Counted from the stretch's first letter, positions 52,101-63,608 are shown. The stretch: 64,000 nt of DNA from Diphasiastrum complanatum (GCA_029204225.1 CM055092.1:10817806-10881805); one strand, 5' to 3'. Notes: generated by a model not told the origin, from the sequence alone. A program made the numbers and translations.

Positions 52101-55100
52101 ACCTTGTGAGGCCCAGACACACTAATTGGAGTTAGCACATGGAGTTAGGACTGTTAATGCATGTGTAGAGTATCAACAGCAATGAAGCGCTTTTTTAGGC
52201 CTTGCATGGGCACATGCAGAACCATGCTGGGAATTGTTACAGCCTGTATAGTATTCCTCTTGACCTGTCCAGCAAGCTATCAGACCTGTAATTTGGTGGC
52301 CGAGGGCTTATACTCCGGATCCCTCAAGTTTGTAGCTAAAGTGCAAGAACCTACATAGAATCGTAGTTCCAAAAAATCTATTCAAACTATTTCAAATCAC
52401 TTTAAAAATGTTCATGATTTGAATTACAAAATGTTTTTTTCTCAAAAAGTTTCTAGTTTCTCTAACTTTTTGTTTTCAAAATTTCATTAAGAATAGCTCT
52501 TTTTCATCTTGAAGTAAGGGCATTGTTGAGAGGCCTTACTAGAGAGGCATTTGTCGAGTCATTATAATCCATAAGGTCTAAGCTATATGATGAGCCCATG
52601 GCTCACCATATACATATTCTTGTACTTTTGCAAAGAAATCTATAGGTTGTGGCCTAATAATTGTTCTTATTTGTTACGATATTCATGTTCATGTAGTAAG
52701 CTCGAGAAAAAAAATTCTACTCAACCAAATTTCTTATGCATAGAAATGCATTTACACATATGAAAGATAGGCGTTATGATGTATGACTGAACAAACATAG
52801 TCAATATTTTCCAAGGTTGGACTTCCGACTAACGATGCTTCCTCAGTCTGAACCTAGACCTAGTTCAAACTAGAAGTAGTTCAAATCAACCAGATTTGAA
52901 CCAGAAAGAAATTAGGACAAGAATACTCGAACTAGTTCGAAGTAACTTCGAACTAGTTCGAACTAGAAGCAGGTTGAATCAGCCAGATTTGAACCAGAAA
53001 GAAAACTGGACAGGCGGATTCTGATATTTCTATTCATCTTGATTTTTCTTTTTGGAGATTTGATTTGTGTTGGATATGAGGTCCATTCAATTAGTTCGCA
53101 AATGTCTCATATCTAATCTACACCAATCCAAAATCTAATTCGACTCGAATAAACCTTTCACTGAAACAATGTGCAAGCAGCAAAGCTCTCATATATCTTG
53201 TCCTTGTGATTGTAGAGTAGCCTATTTATGTGTGTCTACTGGCCTATTTACAATATAAGAGGGACCAAATTAGGGCTAGGAGCCTAAATGTGACCATTGA
53301 TGTGTCTTGCTATCAGTTACCTACTCAAACATTTCAAACTAATTTTGAAGAGCTCTTCAATCGTCTTAAGTTAAAATTATAGCATTGAGCATTGAAGCCA
53401 CTAAGATCTAAGTCTAAGGTTCGAATACTAGATGTCTTGCTTTTCATGACATCCACAAGGGAAAAGCTTAGATAATAGAAAACACGAAGCAAAATTACAT
53501 GCAATAATGAAAATCTTACATCAAATCAAAACAAAGATTGGCTATTCTAACCATCTTGCAAATGAGTGCATGCCTCAAGATATGGACGTCATCCCAACTA
53601 CTCAAGGACAATTTGAAGTAACCCTACTGAAGGTCCAATTTTGCCTCCACAACTGTTTCAAGCCTCATCTTTCACCTTACCACTTGTTCAGGGAACTACC
53701 CATTGTAGTTCAAGTTTCAACACATGTCAAAAGAAGAGCAAATTGAAGGGTTTCAAATTCATTCAAATTGCCTCCATATGATTCATTAGTAGTTACTGTG
53801 TTTCAAAACAATTTCAAAGAACTCTTCAAATCTCAAATTCGCAATCTTCTTAAGCTATAAATTTTAACAAAACATTGAAGCCATTGAACACACCCTTTGT
53901 GATTCATCAACAATTCATTAACAAGACCCCATTATTACACTATACAAGAGTGTGATTGCACCCTAAACCCTAGACCATCAATTCTTTTTGCTAACAGCAA
54001 AAGGTTGGAAAATAACCAACAAAAAAAAAACCTATGACAACTTGCCAATTCAAGCTTGGATGGGCTGATTCTTTCGCAATTCGAAAAAGAAGTCAGCCAA
54101 TTCAAATCAGTAATAGCTTGATTCTTTTCCAAATTAAACAAACAAACCGGCCAATTTGAACTACCCCCAAAAACCTATGGCTGGAAAAAACTTTCTAGAA
54201 TCTTATTATCCTTTTCTTACAACTTTTCTTATTTTTGTTACATTCAAGAAATGGAAAAATGGTAAGCAGATTTCTTGCCTTTACCTGACACCATCATAAC
54301 GAGCCAAGTTGGATGAAGCTTCAGCAGGTGCCAACACATAATATGCAGGTAAGCCTTTAGAAAATGTAGGTAAAGAAACCTATTAAGATGTACAAGTATA
54401 AAGTGATAACAACTTAATCTCAAGTAAAATGAAGGTTATGAGTTAAGAAGCAAATTCATAAAGTTAGCAATGAATTGTAGGATTTGGCTATTCTCGTGTA
54501 CTACAAAAAACTTGATGCTAGTGAACGAAGGTAACCTCGGTGACAGTAGCTCCAAGGGCCTCAATGTGGAGAGCCGCATCCCGAATGAGGGAAAGGACAC
54601 CATCATTCACGCCTTCCCCAATGGTCTCCAAAATAATGCCAAATTTTAAACCTTCAAATGGCTTTGAGCTAGCAAGGTTGAGTGGCAACAATGATGCAGC
54701 ATAAGTAGGCACATCCTGAGAAGGAAACATAGATCATAATAGAGGTCCAAGAAGTGTCCATGAATACATAGGAACAATGCTTTCAATGAGATAATCGTGG
54801 GCACGCATCTAGACATGTGCTAAACGAGATCCATTAAGGAGAGATATATGTGTGTACTCCATAACTCGAAACCTAGTAAACAATGTCCAAAATGGACAAC
54901 CACAGCCCTTGTGTTTTCCTTCTGACAAACTAGCAAAATTATGGTGGAAACAATGCATGTTTCAATATGTTCTAGACATCATTTGCAATGCTCAAATTTC
55001 ACAATATGGTTTCCAAAATCATATCCCAAAAGTTCAAAAAGTTTGCAGTACATTTGAATGGTTAATGAGGACAAGTTAGAGTTTATTGATTTTCAACTGA

Positions 55101-56984
55101 TTAGAACTAGAGTTTTTCAAGCTTATAATGATTCAATAATTGTTGATTATAGAAAGCTTGGTTGGCTAGGTTATCACCTCCAACAAGCCATACTAAACTA
55201 TGGCTTAGAACCATCACTATTACATAATAGATAGTGTAAAACCAGCTTAGGAAAATTGTTTGCTGATTACCGTAGAACCTATATAGTGAGAACCAAATAC
55301 AATACATTCAAATCAAACTCAATGCATAACTAGATTGTGTGATAAACATTAGCCTCAGTATATGGTGATTGTTTTATATACATAGATTGGACATAGGGTC
55401 CATATTATTGCACAAATATGTTGAGTTCATGCTTTGCAAAAACATCTAAAGCAATATGTGTAAGTTGTACTTATATAACATGCTATAATGGAACTTTCAC
55501 TACTTTAAGAATAATAGTGTGCGTTTTAGTGCAGTGACATGCGTTATATAAAATGTGTTTAAACACTTTCTAACTTCCACATTTTATGGTCGCATGAATT
55601 TGAGACGCCGATTCAAGATTTTAGGATAGGAATGAAGATCGCTCTCCTTTTTCAAATATATAAACCAAAAACTGAATTAAATTGTATGCATGTACATAAA
55701 CAGTGACACATTTTGTCATCAAAATGACTTGCATGGTTACCTTCTTGCTGCTGGTAGCATCAGACTTGTCTTCACCAGCCATTACACTCAGAAGGATGGC
55801 AGTGTCAAGTACTGACGAGGCAAGACATCCAATGACATCCAAAGATGATGCATATGCCATCAGTCCGAAGCGTGAAACTCTGCCATAAGTAGGTTTAAGT
55901 CCCACAACACCACAAAATGACGCAGGCTGCCTGATGCTGCCACCTGTGTCGGTCCCCAAGGCTGCTGCACACTGCCTGGCTGCCACAGCTGCTGCAGAAC
56001 CTCCAGAAGAGCCCCCGGGAACCCTGGACAAGTCCCATGGATTCGATGTCACCTGATTAATCAAGCAAAATAATTTTCACAATAATCGACACTAAACAAT
56101 CATTTCAAGACCATAATTCTTTCTCTTGTAACACATGACAAAAAGTGCAACGAATAAAAATTGAACATTACACATCATTTCCCTAAAACTGCGAAGCCTT
56201 TTAACAAAAAAAAAAAAACAGATTATCAGGATTGTGAAGAGACAGAAGACTGCACCTGAAAAGCAGACCCTTCAGTGGAGCTACCCATCCCAAACTCATC
56301 TAGATTAGTTTTTCCAAGTAACACCGCTCCAGCCTCTCTGAGCTTTCTGACTGCAGTGGCGTCATAGGGGGGCCTATAGCCTTCCAAGATCCTAGAACCC
56401 CCAGTGGATGGCATATCGTGAGTGCAGAGGTTATCTTTAACTGCAATAGGAACCCCCGCCAATGGACCTACTTCTTCATTGTTCCCCAATTTTCTATCCA
56501 ACTCTGCTGCTTCTTCCAATGCTTTTTCTGAGACATAAAGAAAGCTTTTCACGTGTGGCTCTGTCTCATGTAAGCGGCTCAGATAATCTTCAGTAATCTG
56601 CACTGCACTCTTCTTCCTTTGCAGAACATCATCTCGAATTCTACAAATTTCTGACACCGGCCGCTGCTGGACATTAGCTCCTGGAGGTTGGCAAAGTGTC
56701 TGGCATCCTCGGGATTTGCACACAATACCTCCGAAACTCGATTCCATCTGCATTTTCGATGGAATAGGACATTGTTTAGGATCTTGATCTTGATAGGGTT
56801 TTGTGTAACCTATCCTGGTGCAGTATCGGACGAAGAATGACTTGCCGAAGGAAAGAAAGGGGTGAGGCGGACAGGCTGAGGTGAGAAAGAAGCGCAAATG
56901 GGAAGGCGTGGGCATGGCAGGTGCAATTGAAGGCATTGCAGCCAGGCAGGGTAAAGATCCAGACAGACGAAGATGAGGAAACAT
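43078..56984 (-). CDS. GATA: Glutamyl-tRNA(Gln) amidotransferase subunit A, organellar, 10 exons
   Basis: The amidase subunit of the organellar GatCAB complex, which releases ammonia from glutamine to convert Glu-tRNA(Gln) to Gln-tRNA(Gln). Exons: 56984-56256, 56052-55741, 54715-54536, 54379-54285, 51235-51160, 51037-50960, 48246-48153, 48065-48016, 43519-43406 and 43167-43078. They join in frame to 606 codons (605 aa plus TGA). The amidase triad is intact: Lys183 in GVPIAVKDN, Ser258 in [11 protein letters not shown], Ser282 in GTDTGGSIR. The spacings of 75 and 24 residues match the family. The end [13 protein letters not shown] is typical. About 110 N-terminal residues are rich in Ser, Pro and Arg and precede the conserved core, as expected for an organelle transit peptide. 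Later Met codons are possible starts. Intron 5 is GC-AG. Intron 8 (4.5 kb) holds a Copia remnant. The gene looks functional. Confidence 0.95.
44190..44540. repeat. Short dispersed repeat, copy in GatA intron 8
   Basis: The words GTAATTAATAACCTTG, then CACTCCAATTGTAAC and GGCACATGCAC, recur in the same order at 52087-52370 (intron 4). Family and borders are unknown. Confidence 0.4.
44618..44674 (+). repeat. Poly-T/poly-G tract with G-quadruplex potential
   Basis: About 16 T are followed by GG, then about 15 G, T, six G, C, seven G. The plus strand therefore has more than four G-runs within 40 bases. It lies in GatA intron 8, where the transcript carries the C-rich complement. Confidence 0.85.
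44679..45160 (-). pseudogene. Copia Gag fragment, inverted relative to its Pol
   Basis: The minus strand reads [20 protein letters not shown] then [20 protein letters not shown] and [18 protein letters not shown], a clear Copia Gag. One stop (after VKRSV) is present. It abuts, head to head, the plus-strand zinc-knuckle/protease part that begins about 45165. The two halves of one element therefore face opposite ways, which requires an inversion. Confidence 0.85.
45165..47004 (+). pseudogene. Copia zinc knuckle, protease and integrase, no reverse transcriptase
   Basis: The plus strand reads [15 protein letters not shown] (knuckle), then, after a frame change, [15 protein letters not shown] with the DSG protease site and [29 protein letters not shown] then [10 protein letters not shown] forms the integrase zinc site. 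[22 protein letters not shown] and [14 protein letters not shown] carry the integrase D, D and E regions but in different frames. [20 protein letters not shown] ends the integrase. The frame then passes almost directly to the terminal segment ending NGYIEPD and a stop, with no reverse transcriptase or RNase H. It lies inside GatA intron 8 on the opposite strand. Confidence 0.88.
47056..47455 (+). repeat. 3' LTR of the Copia remnant, 400 bp
   Basis: It follows the polypurine tract AAGGGGGAG, begins TGTTAGGAATTA and ends GATTCTAACA, forming the short inverted ends typical of an LTR. No partner 5' LTR was found upstream of 44618. Confidence 0.75.
49157..49193. repeat. (TA)n microsatellite in GatA intron 6
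   Basis: About 36 bases of TA repeats, an ordinary intronic microsatellite. Confidence 0.95.
52087..52370. repeat. Short dispersed repeat, copy in GatA intron 4
   Basis: It shares GTAATTAATAACCTTG and the following CACTAATTGGAGTT and GGGCACATGCAGA words with 44190-44540. Confidence 0.4.
52871..53005. repeat. Direct repeat around a perfect 16-bp-arm palindrome
   Basis: CCAGATTTGAACCAGAAAGA occurs twice, about 92 bases apart. Between the copies, 52928-52960 is a palindrome with 16-base arms (CGAACTAGTTCGAAGT and its complement) around one central base. It lies in GatA intron 4. Confidence 0.85.
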
Positions 56985-57169
56985 ACAAGGGATTTGATAG
57001 AAAAAGAAACCTAGAATGCATGCATGGTCCTCCTGTCAACTCATTTTATCAACAAATACATATTCTAACTAAACTAAAATATTCTTTAAAAGTATGTGCT
57101 TGCGTGTGGATTTTGAGGCCCGCCAAAAATTTCTCAAGCTCGGCCTGAGTGTGTGCTTGAAACACGAAT

Positions 57170-58052
57170 TTTTTTTCAAAAACTGGCCTACCAAAACTTC
57201 ATTGTGCTTGAGGATATGACAATCCTTAATGTCGTGGTTTGATCTTTTGCAATATCTGCAAAAGAGTTTGGTCTTAGACGGCTGCTGCTGTCTGTGCTAT
57301 TGTTGTTGTTGTTGCGTTGAATCTGGCTGCTTTGCCTTTGTCTTCTTGTCCTTGAAATTCTTTTTCTTGGGCTGATGCTTATTAGTGTACAATGCCATTG
57401 ACTTGGTACTCGTTGTTGATAAGCTCTTTATCCTGACTTCTTCTTGCAAAAGACTTGCTGTCAGCTTCTGAAGAGACAGCACAGGAGTATTGCTCAAAAG
57501 CAGCACTAGATTATCGTAGGAGGATGGAAGATTGGCGAGAAGAGACATCGTTGAGTCTTTTTCTGATATAGGGGAACCTATTGCAGCAAGTTGATTCAGC
57601 AACTATTTGAACTCGTTCAGGTGATCGCTGACTGAGGTGCCTTCACTCATCTTGAGTGTAAGGACCTTCTTCCTTAGAAAGGGGCGAGTCGATACATCTG
57701 AAGTCTCGTAAATACTTGTAAAGATATCCCACGCTTCTTTAAAGGTGGTGCTTTTTGATACATGAGCAATCTGAGTGCCTTTCAGATTCAAGGATACAAT
57801 GGCAAATGCTTTGCCATCCTTTTCTTCCCATGCTGGAAGCAGTTTAGGTTCTGCCGGTTTGGCTATTGAACCGTTTACATATCCCCAAAGCTCCTTCTCG
57901 ATTAAGATCATCCTCATCTTGAACTTCCACATGTGGAAGTCATCTCCGTTGAATTTGTTGATCAAGCAAAACTCTCTAAGGCTGAACCTTCCATTGTAAT
58001 CGAGTAGCAGTCGGATGGAACACAAATAGAATGAACTAGCTCTATAGAACAA
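57170..58052 (-). pseudogene. Copia Gag, truncated just upstream of GatA
   Basis: The minus strand reads FNGDDFHMWKFKMRMILIEK, ELWGYVNG, KEAWDIFTSIYETSDVSTRP and MSEGTSVSDHLNEFK, then an in-frame TAG (57605-57603) where CAG is expected, then LLNQLAAIGSPISEKD and LANLPSSYDNLVLLLSN. After a Gln-rich run and another TAG comes the zinc knuckle CRYCKRSNHDIKDC (about 57265-57215). The element stops near 57170, so protease, integrase and polymerase are gone. It lies about 190 bases upstream of the GatA start, on the same strand. Confidence 0.88.
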
Positions 58053-58106
58053 GAACGTATTAAGTTCTATTATGAATCCTAAACTCTAGCAATCCAATAA
58101 ACCAGT

Positions 58107-58118
58107 GCTCTGATACCA
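58107..58118 (-). other. Primer binding site of the Copia element
   Basis: The complement reads TGGTATCAGAGC, four bases inside the end of the LTR at 58123, and belongs with the Gag at 57170-58052. Confidence 0.85.
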
Positions 58119-58122
58119 AAAC

Positions 58123-59411
58123 TGTTGATGAATACAAACAAAATTCTTGTTAAAGGAACAATGATAACTGTGTTAATAGGATTGTGGATTATTTAGAGAA
58201 TGGAGATTGTGAGATGTTCTTTTGTGTTGAATAAGATTATCAGTGTAGGAGTTTTAGACTGTCGTGAAAGAAGAATTTGCAGAAACGATTAGGCGTTTGA
58301 GACAGCCATGCAATCCTCTAATGCTAATAACCTGATATGAAGAGAATGTAGAAATAACTTAGGCGTCATAGACAGCCATACATTTTCTTATAATGATGTT
58401 TGCGTAAGAGGAGTGAGAGTTAATTTCATTCAACAAGAATACAAGATGTAGAACAGTAGCAAATCCGTATAATAATGTTGTAAAACAACAATCAGACCAT
58501 AATACAATTGCGCTGATAAGCGCGTGATCCTACTTACAGACTCAAATCAATTGCTAAAGTTCTGAATCTCTCTCTCTATATATATAATACTAACTTTGAG
58601 TAGTCAGTTACTAGAAGACTCGTTATAGTCGTTTGATCTCTGCTGGAGTATCCACCTGCATCTCCGCATGCCTCATATTTTTTCTTCTTCAATCGCTCAT
58701 TTATTTATATAGCAACTGGAAGATCTTGCATTATTCTAGCTTTGCATTTACAAGATCGCTTAACAGCTGATTAATTGACTAATTAGAACAGTTATTATTG
58801 GAGCGTGAAGACGTAGACAGTTTGTACTTGGGATCTCTTGTAAATCTGCAGACGGTCGCCTGTGTGGAATCCCGTGTAAAAATGCAGTGTTGCATTTTTC
58901 GCTTTTGTCGCCTATAAGAAATTGCATGTAAAAATGCAGTGTCGCATTTTTCGCTTTTGTCGCCTGTAAGAAATTGCATGTAAAAATGCAATGTCACATT
59001 TTTCATTATTATCGCTTGTCAGAAATTGCATGTAAAAACTTAGTGTCGCATTTTTCGCAATTGTCACCTGTCAAAAATTGCATGTCAAAATGCAGTGTCA
59101 CATTTTTCGCGAAGCAGTGTCGCATTTCTGGAAATGTCTAAAATGGCCAAAAAATCGAGTTAGCACAAGTGTTGCAAAAAAAACACTTAGGTGCTCAAGA
59201 TGGCCCGAAGGTGAAAGGCGACAATGTCAAGTGTCGAGTTTTTCGCCTGTGGAAATTCCCGAGTAAAAATGCAGACTATAGCAACAATCAGTTCAAATAT
59301 GCAGACTGTTGAAAAACAGTTCATTTTCTGTAGGTTTCATTTGAGAGAGTAAAAATTGAGAGACGGAAGGAGGGCAGTTAGGAAGAGTAGGAGTAAGATT
59401 AAACTCCAACA
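58123..59411 (-). repeat. 5' LTR of the Copia element, about 1289 bp
   Basis: On the minus strand it starts TGTTGGAGTTTAATC (59411) and ends TTCATCAACA (58123). It is related to the remnant at 7975-8663. It carries five tandem 52-bp units (58864-59112) and a TC/TA tract near 58566. No matching 3' LTR was found because the element is truncated. Confidence 0.82.
58864..59112 (-). repeat. Five tandem 52-bp units in the LTR U3 region
   Basis: Unit landmarks AAGAAATTGCATGTAAAAA and GTGTCGCATTTTTCGC recur at exact 52-base steps (58916, 58968, 59020, 59072). Repeats in this part of plant Copia LTRs often act as enhancers. Confidence 0.88.
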
Positions 59412-60032
59412 TGTGGGACTTTTACGTGTTCACAATGCTAAATTCCTAGTCAATAGTGATCTAAAAGCGCCCCTTCAACCCTGACTTGGTGGTACAATTA
59501 AACAAGAGTATGATCAGATGTAAGAAGAGACACTTCTACAAATTATACGGATGACATATGTAAAATTCTTGTAAGTCTATTTATGTTATAATACAAGTAT
59601 AAAAAGTTATCATGGGCCATTCTTGGTCAGAGATCATAATCTACGATCAATCCTCTTATGAATTCATGACCATGCTTCCAGGAAAGAATTGAGCAAGAAT
59701 CAATGTCGTAGACTGTTGAAAATATTACAATTGCATGCACTTTTGAGGATTCATGTTTTAGAAATGTCAGCCCATCACCATGAGCAAAAGTGAGTAATTT
59801 ATCATGATCTGCAATTTTTTGCAGTAATTTGACATCATCAGCTTCTCCTTGAGTCCCAACAAGATTTTCACTTGGGGTGGTAAATGAAAAGTAGAAGTTA
59901 TATCCTTGTCTGTTCATTCTGAGCAAAATCAATCATGTTTGGAGGATTTGTTTCTAATATAGTGAAGAGATGGTGCTTAGCATGAAGGGAGTGTTGGTCT
60001 GAAGAAATCCAATTTCAAGCCTGCCATCTGGC
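59412..60032. other. Spacer with one unrecognised open frame
   Basis: A 101-codon minus-strand frame (59932-59627; FAHGDGLTFLKHESSKVHAI) has protein-like composition but no motif I recognise. It could be an exon of a lost gene. Nothing else is seen. Confidence 0.3.
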
Positions 60033-60137
60033 CATATAGTGTCAAGACACGGGATCGCCACAGATCTATCAAAGATCAAGATCATTGTTGATCTACCACC
60101 ATCGGGGAAGATCCGCAAAGTCTACATCTTCATGGGT
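60033..60137 (+). pseudogene. Ty3/Gypsy reverse transcriptase scrap, plus strand
   Basis: The translation RHGIATDLSKIKIIVDLPPS then GKIRKVYIFMG matches the Gypsy connection region (HGIATDPSKIxVI...L..FLG). The similarity ends abruptly near 60137, followed by LTR-like sequence with GATCTAGCCCCCAAGC. It is opposite in strand to the larger Gypsy element next to it. Confidence 0.6.
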
Positions 60138-60500
60138 ATAAAGTCCTCACAACAGGATTCTAGCCTAAGCATACCATACAACGCAACCACACATGGGAAC
60201 CGGTGGAGGTTAAACCAACCCAACCAAATCTAGATCGTACGGATCTAGCCCCCAAGCTATGGATCAATCAGAGTCATGGAAAGAGGAGTCACACCAGCAG
60301 CATGTAACTACTCATCACAAATCAAGCATACACTAGTGAGAGCCCAACATGTATACTTATACCCTCCAAGGCCCATGCACCACTAGTAGTGCTCTGTGAC
60401 ACCTCACTAGACACCTCTGCAGCCTATTTGGGCCACATCATCCAGTTCCCTAATGACTCAATGATAGACCCATACCAACCCCACCACCATGTGTTTAGGC

Positions 60501-61975
60501 CTACAACCCAGACTGATCACCATGATCATCAGTCCCGCTTGATGAAACTGCTAGAACCCTATTCCAGATTGTTCCAAAATGTGGGTCTTTCTCATAAAGA
60601 CCTCGCAAGGAGAGATAAAAATCCATATTGATCTCAGTGAAGGAAAGTTCGTTCACTTCACCAATTCGACTAAGTGCATCAGCCACCTGATTAGATGAGC
60701 CCCTGATATACCGCACTTCAAAGTCAAATTCTTGCATGAGTTCTGCCCATTTGGCCTTACGACCACGCAAATCATTCTGATTACAAAAATACTTTAAAGG
60801 TTGATGATCCGTATTAACCATGAATTTATTACCGTACAGGTAATGCCTCCATGATCTCAAAGCATGGATCACAGCAAAAAGCTCTTTTTCCTTAGTGGTG
60901 TACCTGACCTGTGCATCGGTTAGTTTCTTACTTTCAAAGGTGTTAATGACGAACGACAAATCCGGATCCGCTATTTTCAAAACTGGAGCTGAGGCAATTA
61001 GAAGCTTGAGTTTGCGAAAACTCTCATCTAATTTCTCATTCCACCTAATAGGAGGACTTGGCCTACCTTTGTGGCTTTCACGCCTTTCAACATATTATTG
61101 AGAGGTGCAGCAATCTTCGAGTACTCCTCTGCAAATCTACGGAAAAACACAGTGAAACCTAAGAATGACTTAAGCTCACGCACCGTTTTAGAAATTGGCC
61201 ATTCCACTACCGTCTTCACCTTATCCTCGTCAATCTTGATCCCAGAGGAGGTGATCTTATGACCTAGGTAAAGAAGTTCCTTCTTAAAGAATTCGCATTT
61301 TGATTCTTTCGCATAAAGCTTCTCTTGTCTTAAGATACGTAAGACAGTACGGAGATGCTTAGCATGCTCTTTGAGTGTTCTGCTATAGATTAGAATATCG
61401 TCCAGAAACACTACTACGAACCTCCCCAAATATGGACGAAACAAATCGTTCATCATTTGTTGGAAAGTAGCCGGAGCATTTGTCAAACCAAAGGGCAATA
61501 CAAGAAACTCGTAGTGGCCAAACCTGGTCCTAAAACCGGTCTTAGATACATCTTTCGGATGTATCCTAATCTGATGGTATCCCGTACATAGATCAATTTT
61601 CGTGAAGTATTTAGCTCCATTCAATCGATCTATGAGATCGTCCATCCTAGGCAACGGGTATTTATTTTTAACTGTTAGTTTGTTCATATTCTTGTAGTCT
61701 ACACATAGCCGGAAACTCCCACCTTTCTTACTCTTAAGAAGGACAGGTGCTCCCCATGGAGATTTACTAGGTCTTATATGTCCCATCCTGAGATACTCCT
61801 CGATCTGCCTAGCCACTTCCTCCTCTTCCTTCTGACTAAACCGATATGGTTGTCTGAAGATAGGATGGCTATCGGGCAAAAGATCTATCTTATGATCTAC
61901 CAACTGAACGGGTGGTAGTCCATAAGGTAGCTGCTTTGGAAAAACTTCATTAAACTCTTGCTTTAAATCTTGCAA
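60501..61975 (-). pseudogene. Ty3/Gypsy reverse transcriptase and RNase H
   Basis: The minus strand reads IFRQPYRFSQKEEEEVARQI, FRLCVDYKNMNKLTVKNKYP, FTKIDLCTGYHQIRIHPKDV, and FVVVFLDDILIYSRTL, where LDD is the catalytic pair of the polymerase. LLYLGHKITSSGIKIDEDKV follows. A frame break near 61028 precedes RNase H: VRYTTKEKELFAVIHALRSW, NTDHQPLKYF and SNQVADALSRIGEV. The reading ends near 60501, where integrase should start, so the 3' half of the element is missing. Confidence 0.92.
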
Positions 61976-62171
61976 AAGCTATTGTTCCTGATGCGAATTT
62001 TCGGTGTTAAAGCATGAAAACACATTCACATCCCCAACATCAGAATGCATACGAGATTTCAAATGCAAGTGAAAGAGTTCATACTCAGAATCTTGAAGTT
62101 TCTCAATTAATTCAGCTGAGGAAATCATCGACGATGGAAGTACATCGGTCTCTCCAGAAAATAGAGACAAT

Positions 62172-62627
62172 CTAATCAAACTTATCTTTAAATACCATAG
62201 AATGATTTTTTAAATCTATCTCTAAAGAGTCTGATTTGCCCAAAAACCATTCATAGCCCAAAATGACATCAGTCCGGTCCAGATTCATGACATGAAAATC
62301 CAACGGCTCAACATAGCCCTGCATCCGAAGCTCTAAGTTCGAGACTTTGACATCCCAAATCTTAGTGTCCGACCCTGAGGCAAGACGGACCACGTAACGG
62401 TGATCACTGGCCATGGTGGGCACTCGGAGCTTCCACACAAGTCAAGCATTCAAAAAATTGTGAGTACTACCAGAATCAAATATCACATTCACATCTTTCC
62501 CTAAAATATTGCCTCTCACACAAAACAATTCATTAGGCTTGAAAGAGATTGCACTAAAGTTACAAGTATAGTCACAATTATTTAACAAATTGACTTCCAA
62601 TTTATCTGCCGGTAAATCCACAGTCAT
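62172..62627 (-). pseudogene. Gypsy retropepsin-like protease
   Basis: The translation LGKDVNVIFDSGSTHNFLNA contains the DSGSTHNF protease site of plant Gypsy elements. A TGA follows near 62441, then YVVRLASGSD, GYVEPLDFHVMNLDRTDVIL and GYEWFLGKSDSLEIDLKNHS. It links Gag and the polymerase in the usual order. Confidence 0.85.
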
Positions 62628-62660
62628 GAAACTTGGCGACTTTGCTTTCCGTTTGGGGCA

Positions 62661-63608
62661 CTATTTGGCACGGTGCCCGGGTTTATTGTAGAGGAAACAT
62701 ATATTTTGCTTAAGTGCCGCAAACCGTGCTTTGTCTTTTACTACCGATTTCTTCTTATTCTTCTTTTTCTTTGACTGTCGGTACGCTTCTGCTTCCAACT
62801 CGTCAAAAAAGTGTTTCTTGCGCTTGTTAGACTTTTCTTGCTTGGGTTTCGGGACCGTTGGGCTGTGCACGCTTTTCCGTGATGCAACAACTGTACTATC
62901 ATAGGCTTTCGCCACACAGATAGCATCCTCTAGTGAGTTGAGGATATTTCGTTTGCATTCATTTTGATAGTCAGCTGGCAGTCCGACAATAAATTGCCAC
63001 TGTGCTAACTTACGATAAAAAAGCGGCACTTTGGCCAAAGAGTCCAAGAACTCTTGGACATAACCGTCCAGTTCTCAGCTGCCCATTGTGCAGTTGATAA
63101 ACCGAAGATACAGCTCAGAATCGTCTATCGTGACAAAAGCTTTCCAAAATTTCGTCAGGAATCTAGCCCAAGTCACCGGTTTCGTGGAAAGTTCCCTCCA
63201 CCAAGAAGAGGCTTTACCTTCCAGAAACAATAGAACCGATGATATTCCTTTATCCTCTAGGACGTTGTGCAAGCTAAAATAGCTTGTCCAACGGTTTATC
63301 CAGTCTTCAACAACTTCCGGGCGTTTAAACTTTTTATCGCCGAAAAATATTTCTGGTTGGTAGCCCAAGTTGTTAGAGTTAATTGCTTGCAGTTGATTAA
63401 ATAAATTTTGCATTTGTTTATCCCGTTGTTTATTGCTCTGATGAAGTTCTAAAACTGCCTTGCCAAAGGTTTGCAACAGTTTTTCTGAGTCTAGGGTGTC
63501 ATCACTGCCAGGTGAGGCCGGTTGAATCTCCGTATTCCCCCCATCACTTCCTGGTGATGTCGGGTGAAATTCGGTAGCACCCCCCTCCAAAATTCCATCA
63601 GCATCCAT
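62661..63608 (-). pseudogene. Gypsy Gag with broken zinc knuckle
   Basis: It starts MDADGILEGGATEFHPTSPG. The Gag core reads EVVEDWINRWTSYFSLHNV, LEGKASSWWRELSTKPVTWA and RFLTKFWKAFV. A TGA near 63074 interrupts it, and YRKLAQWQFIVGLPADYQNE follows. After a Lys-rich stretch the zinc knuckle reads CFLYNKPGHRAK, TAG, C. The second cysteine is Tyr, and the residue before the last cysteine has become a stop. The element cannot make intact Gag. Confidence 0.88.
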
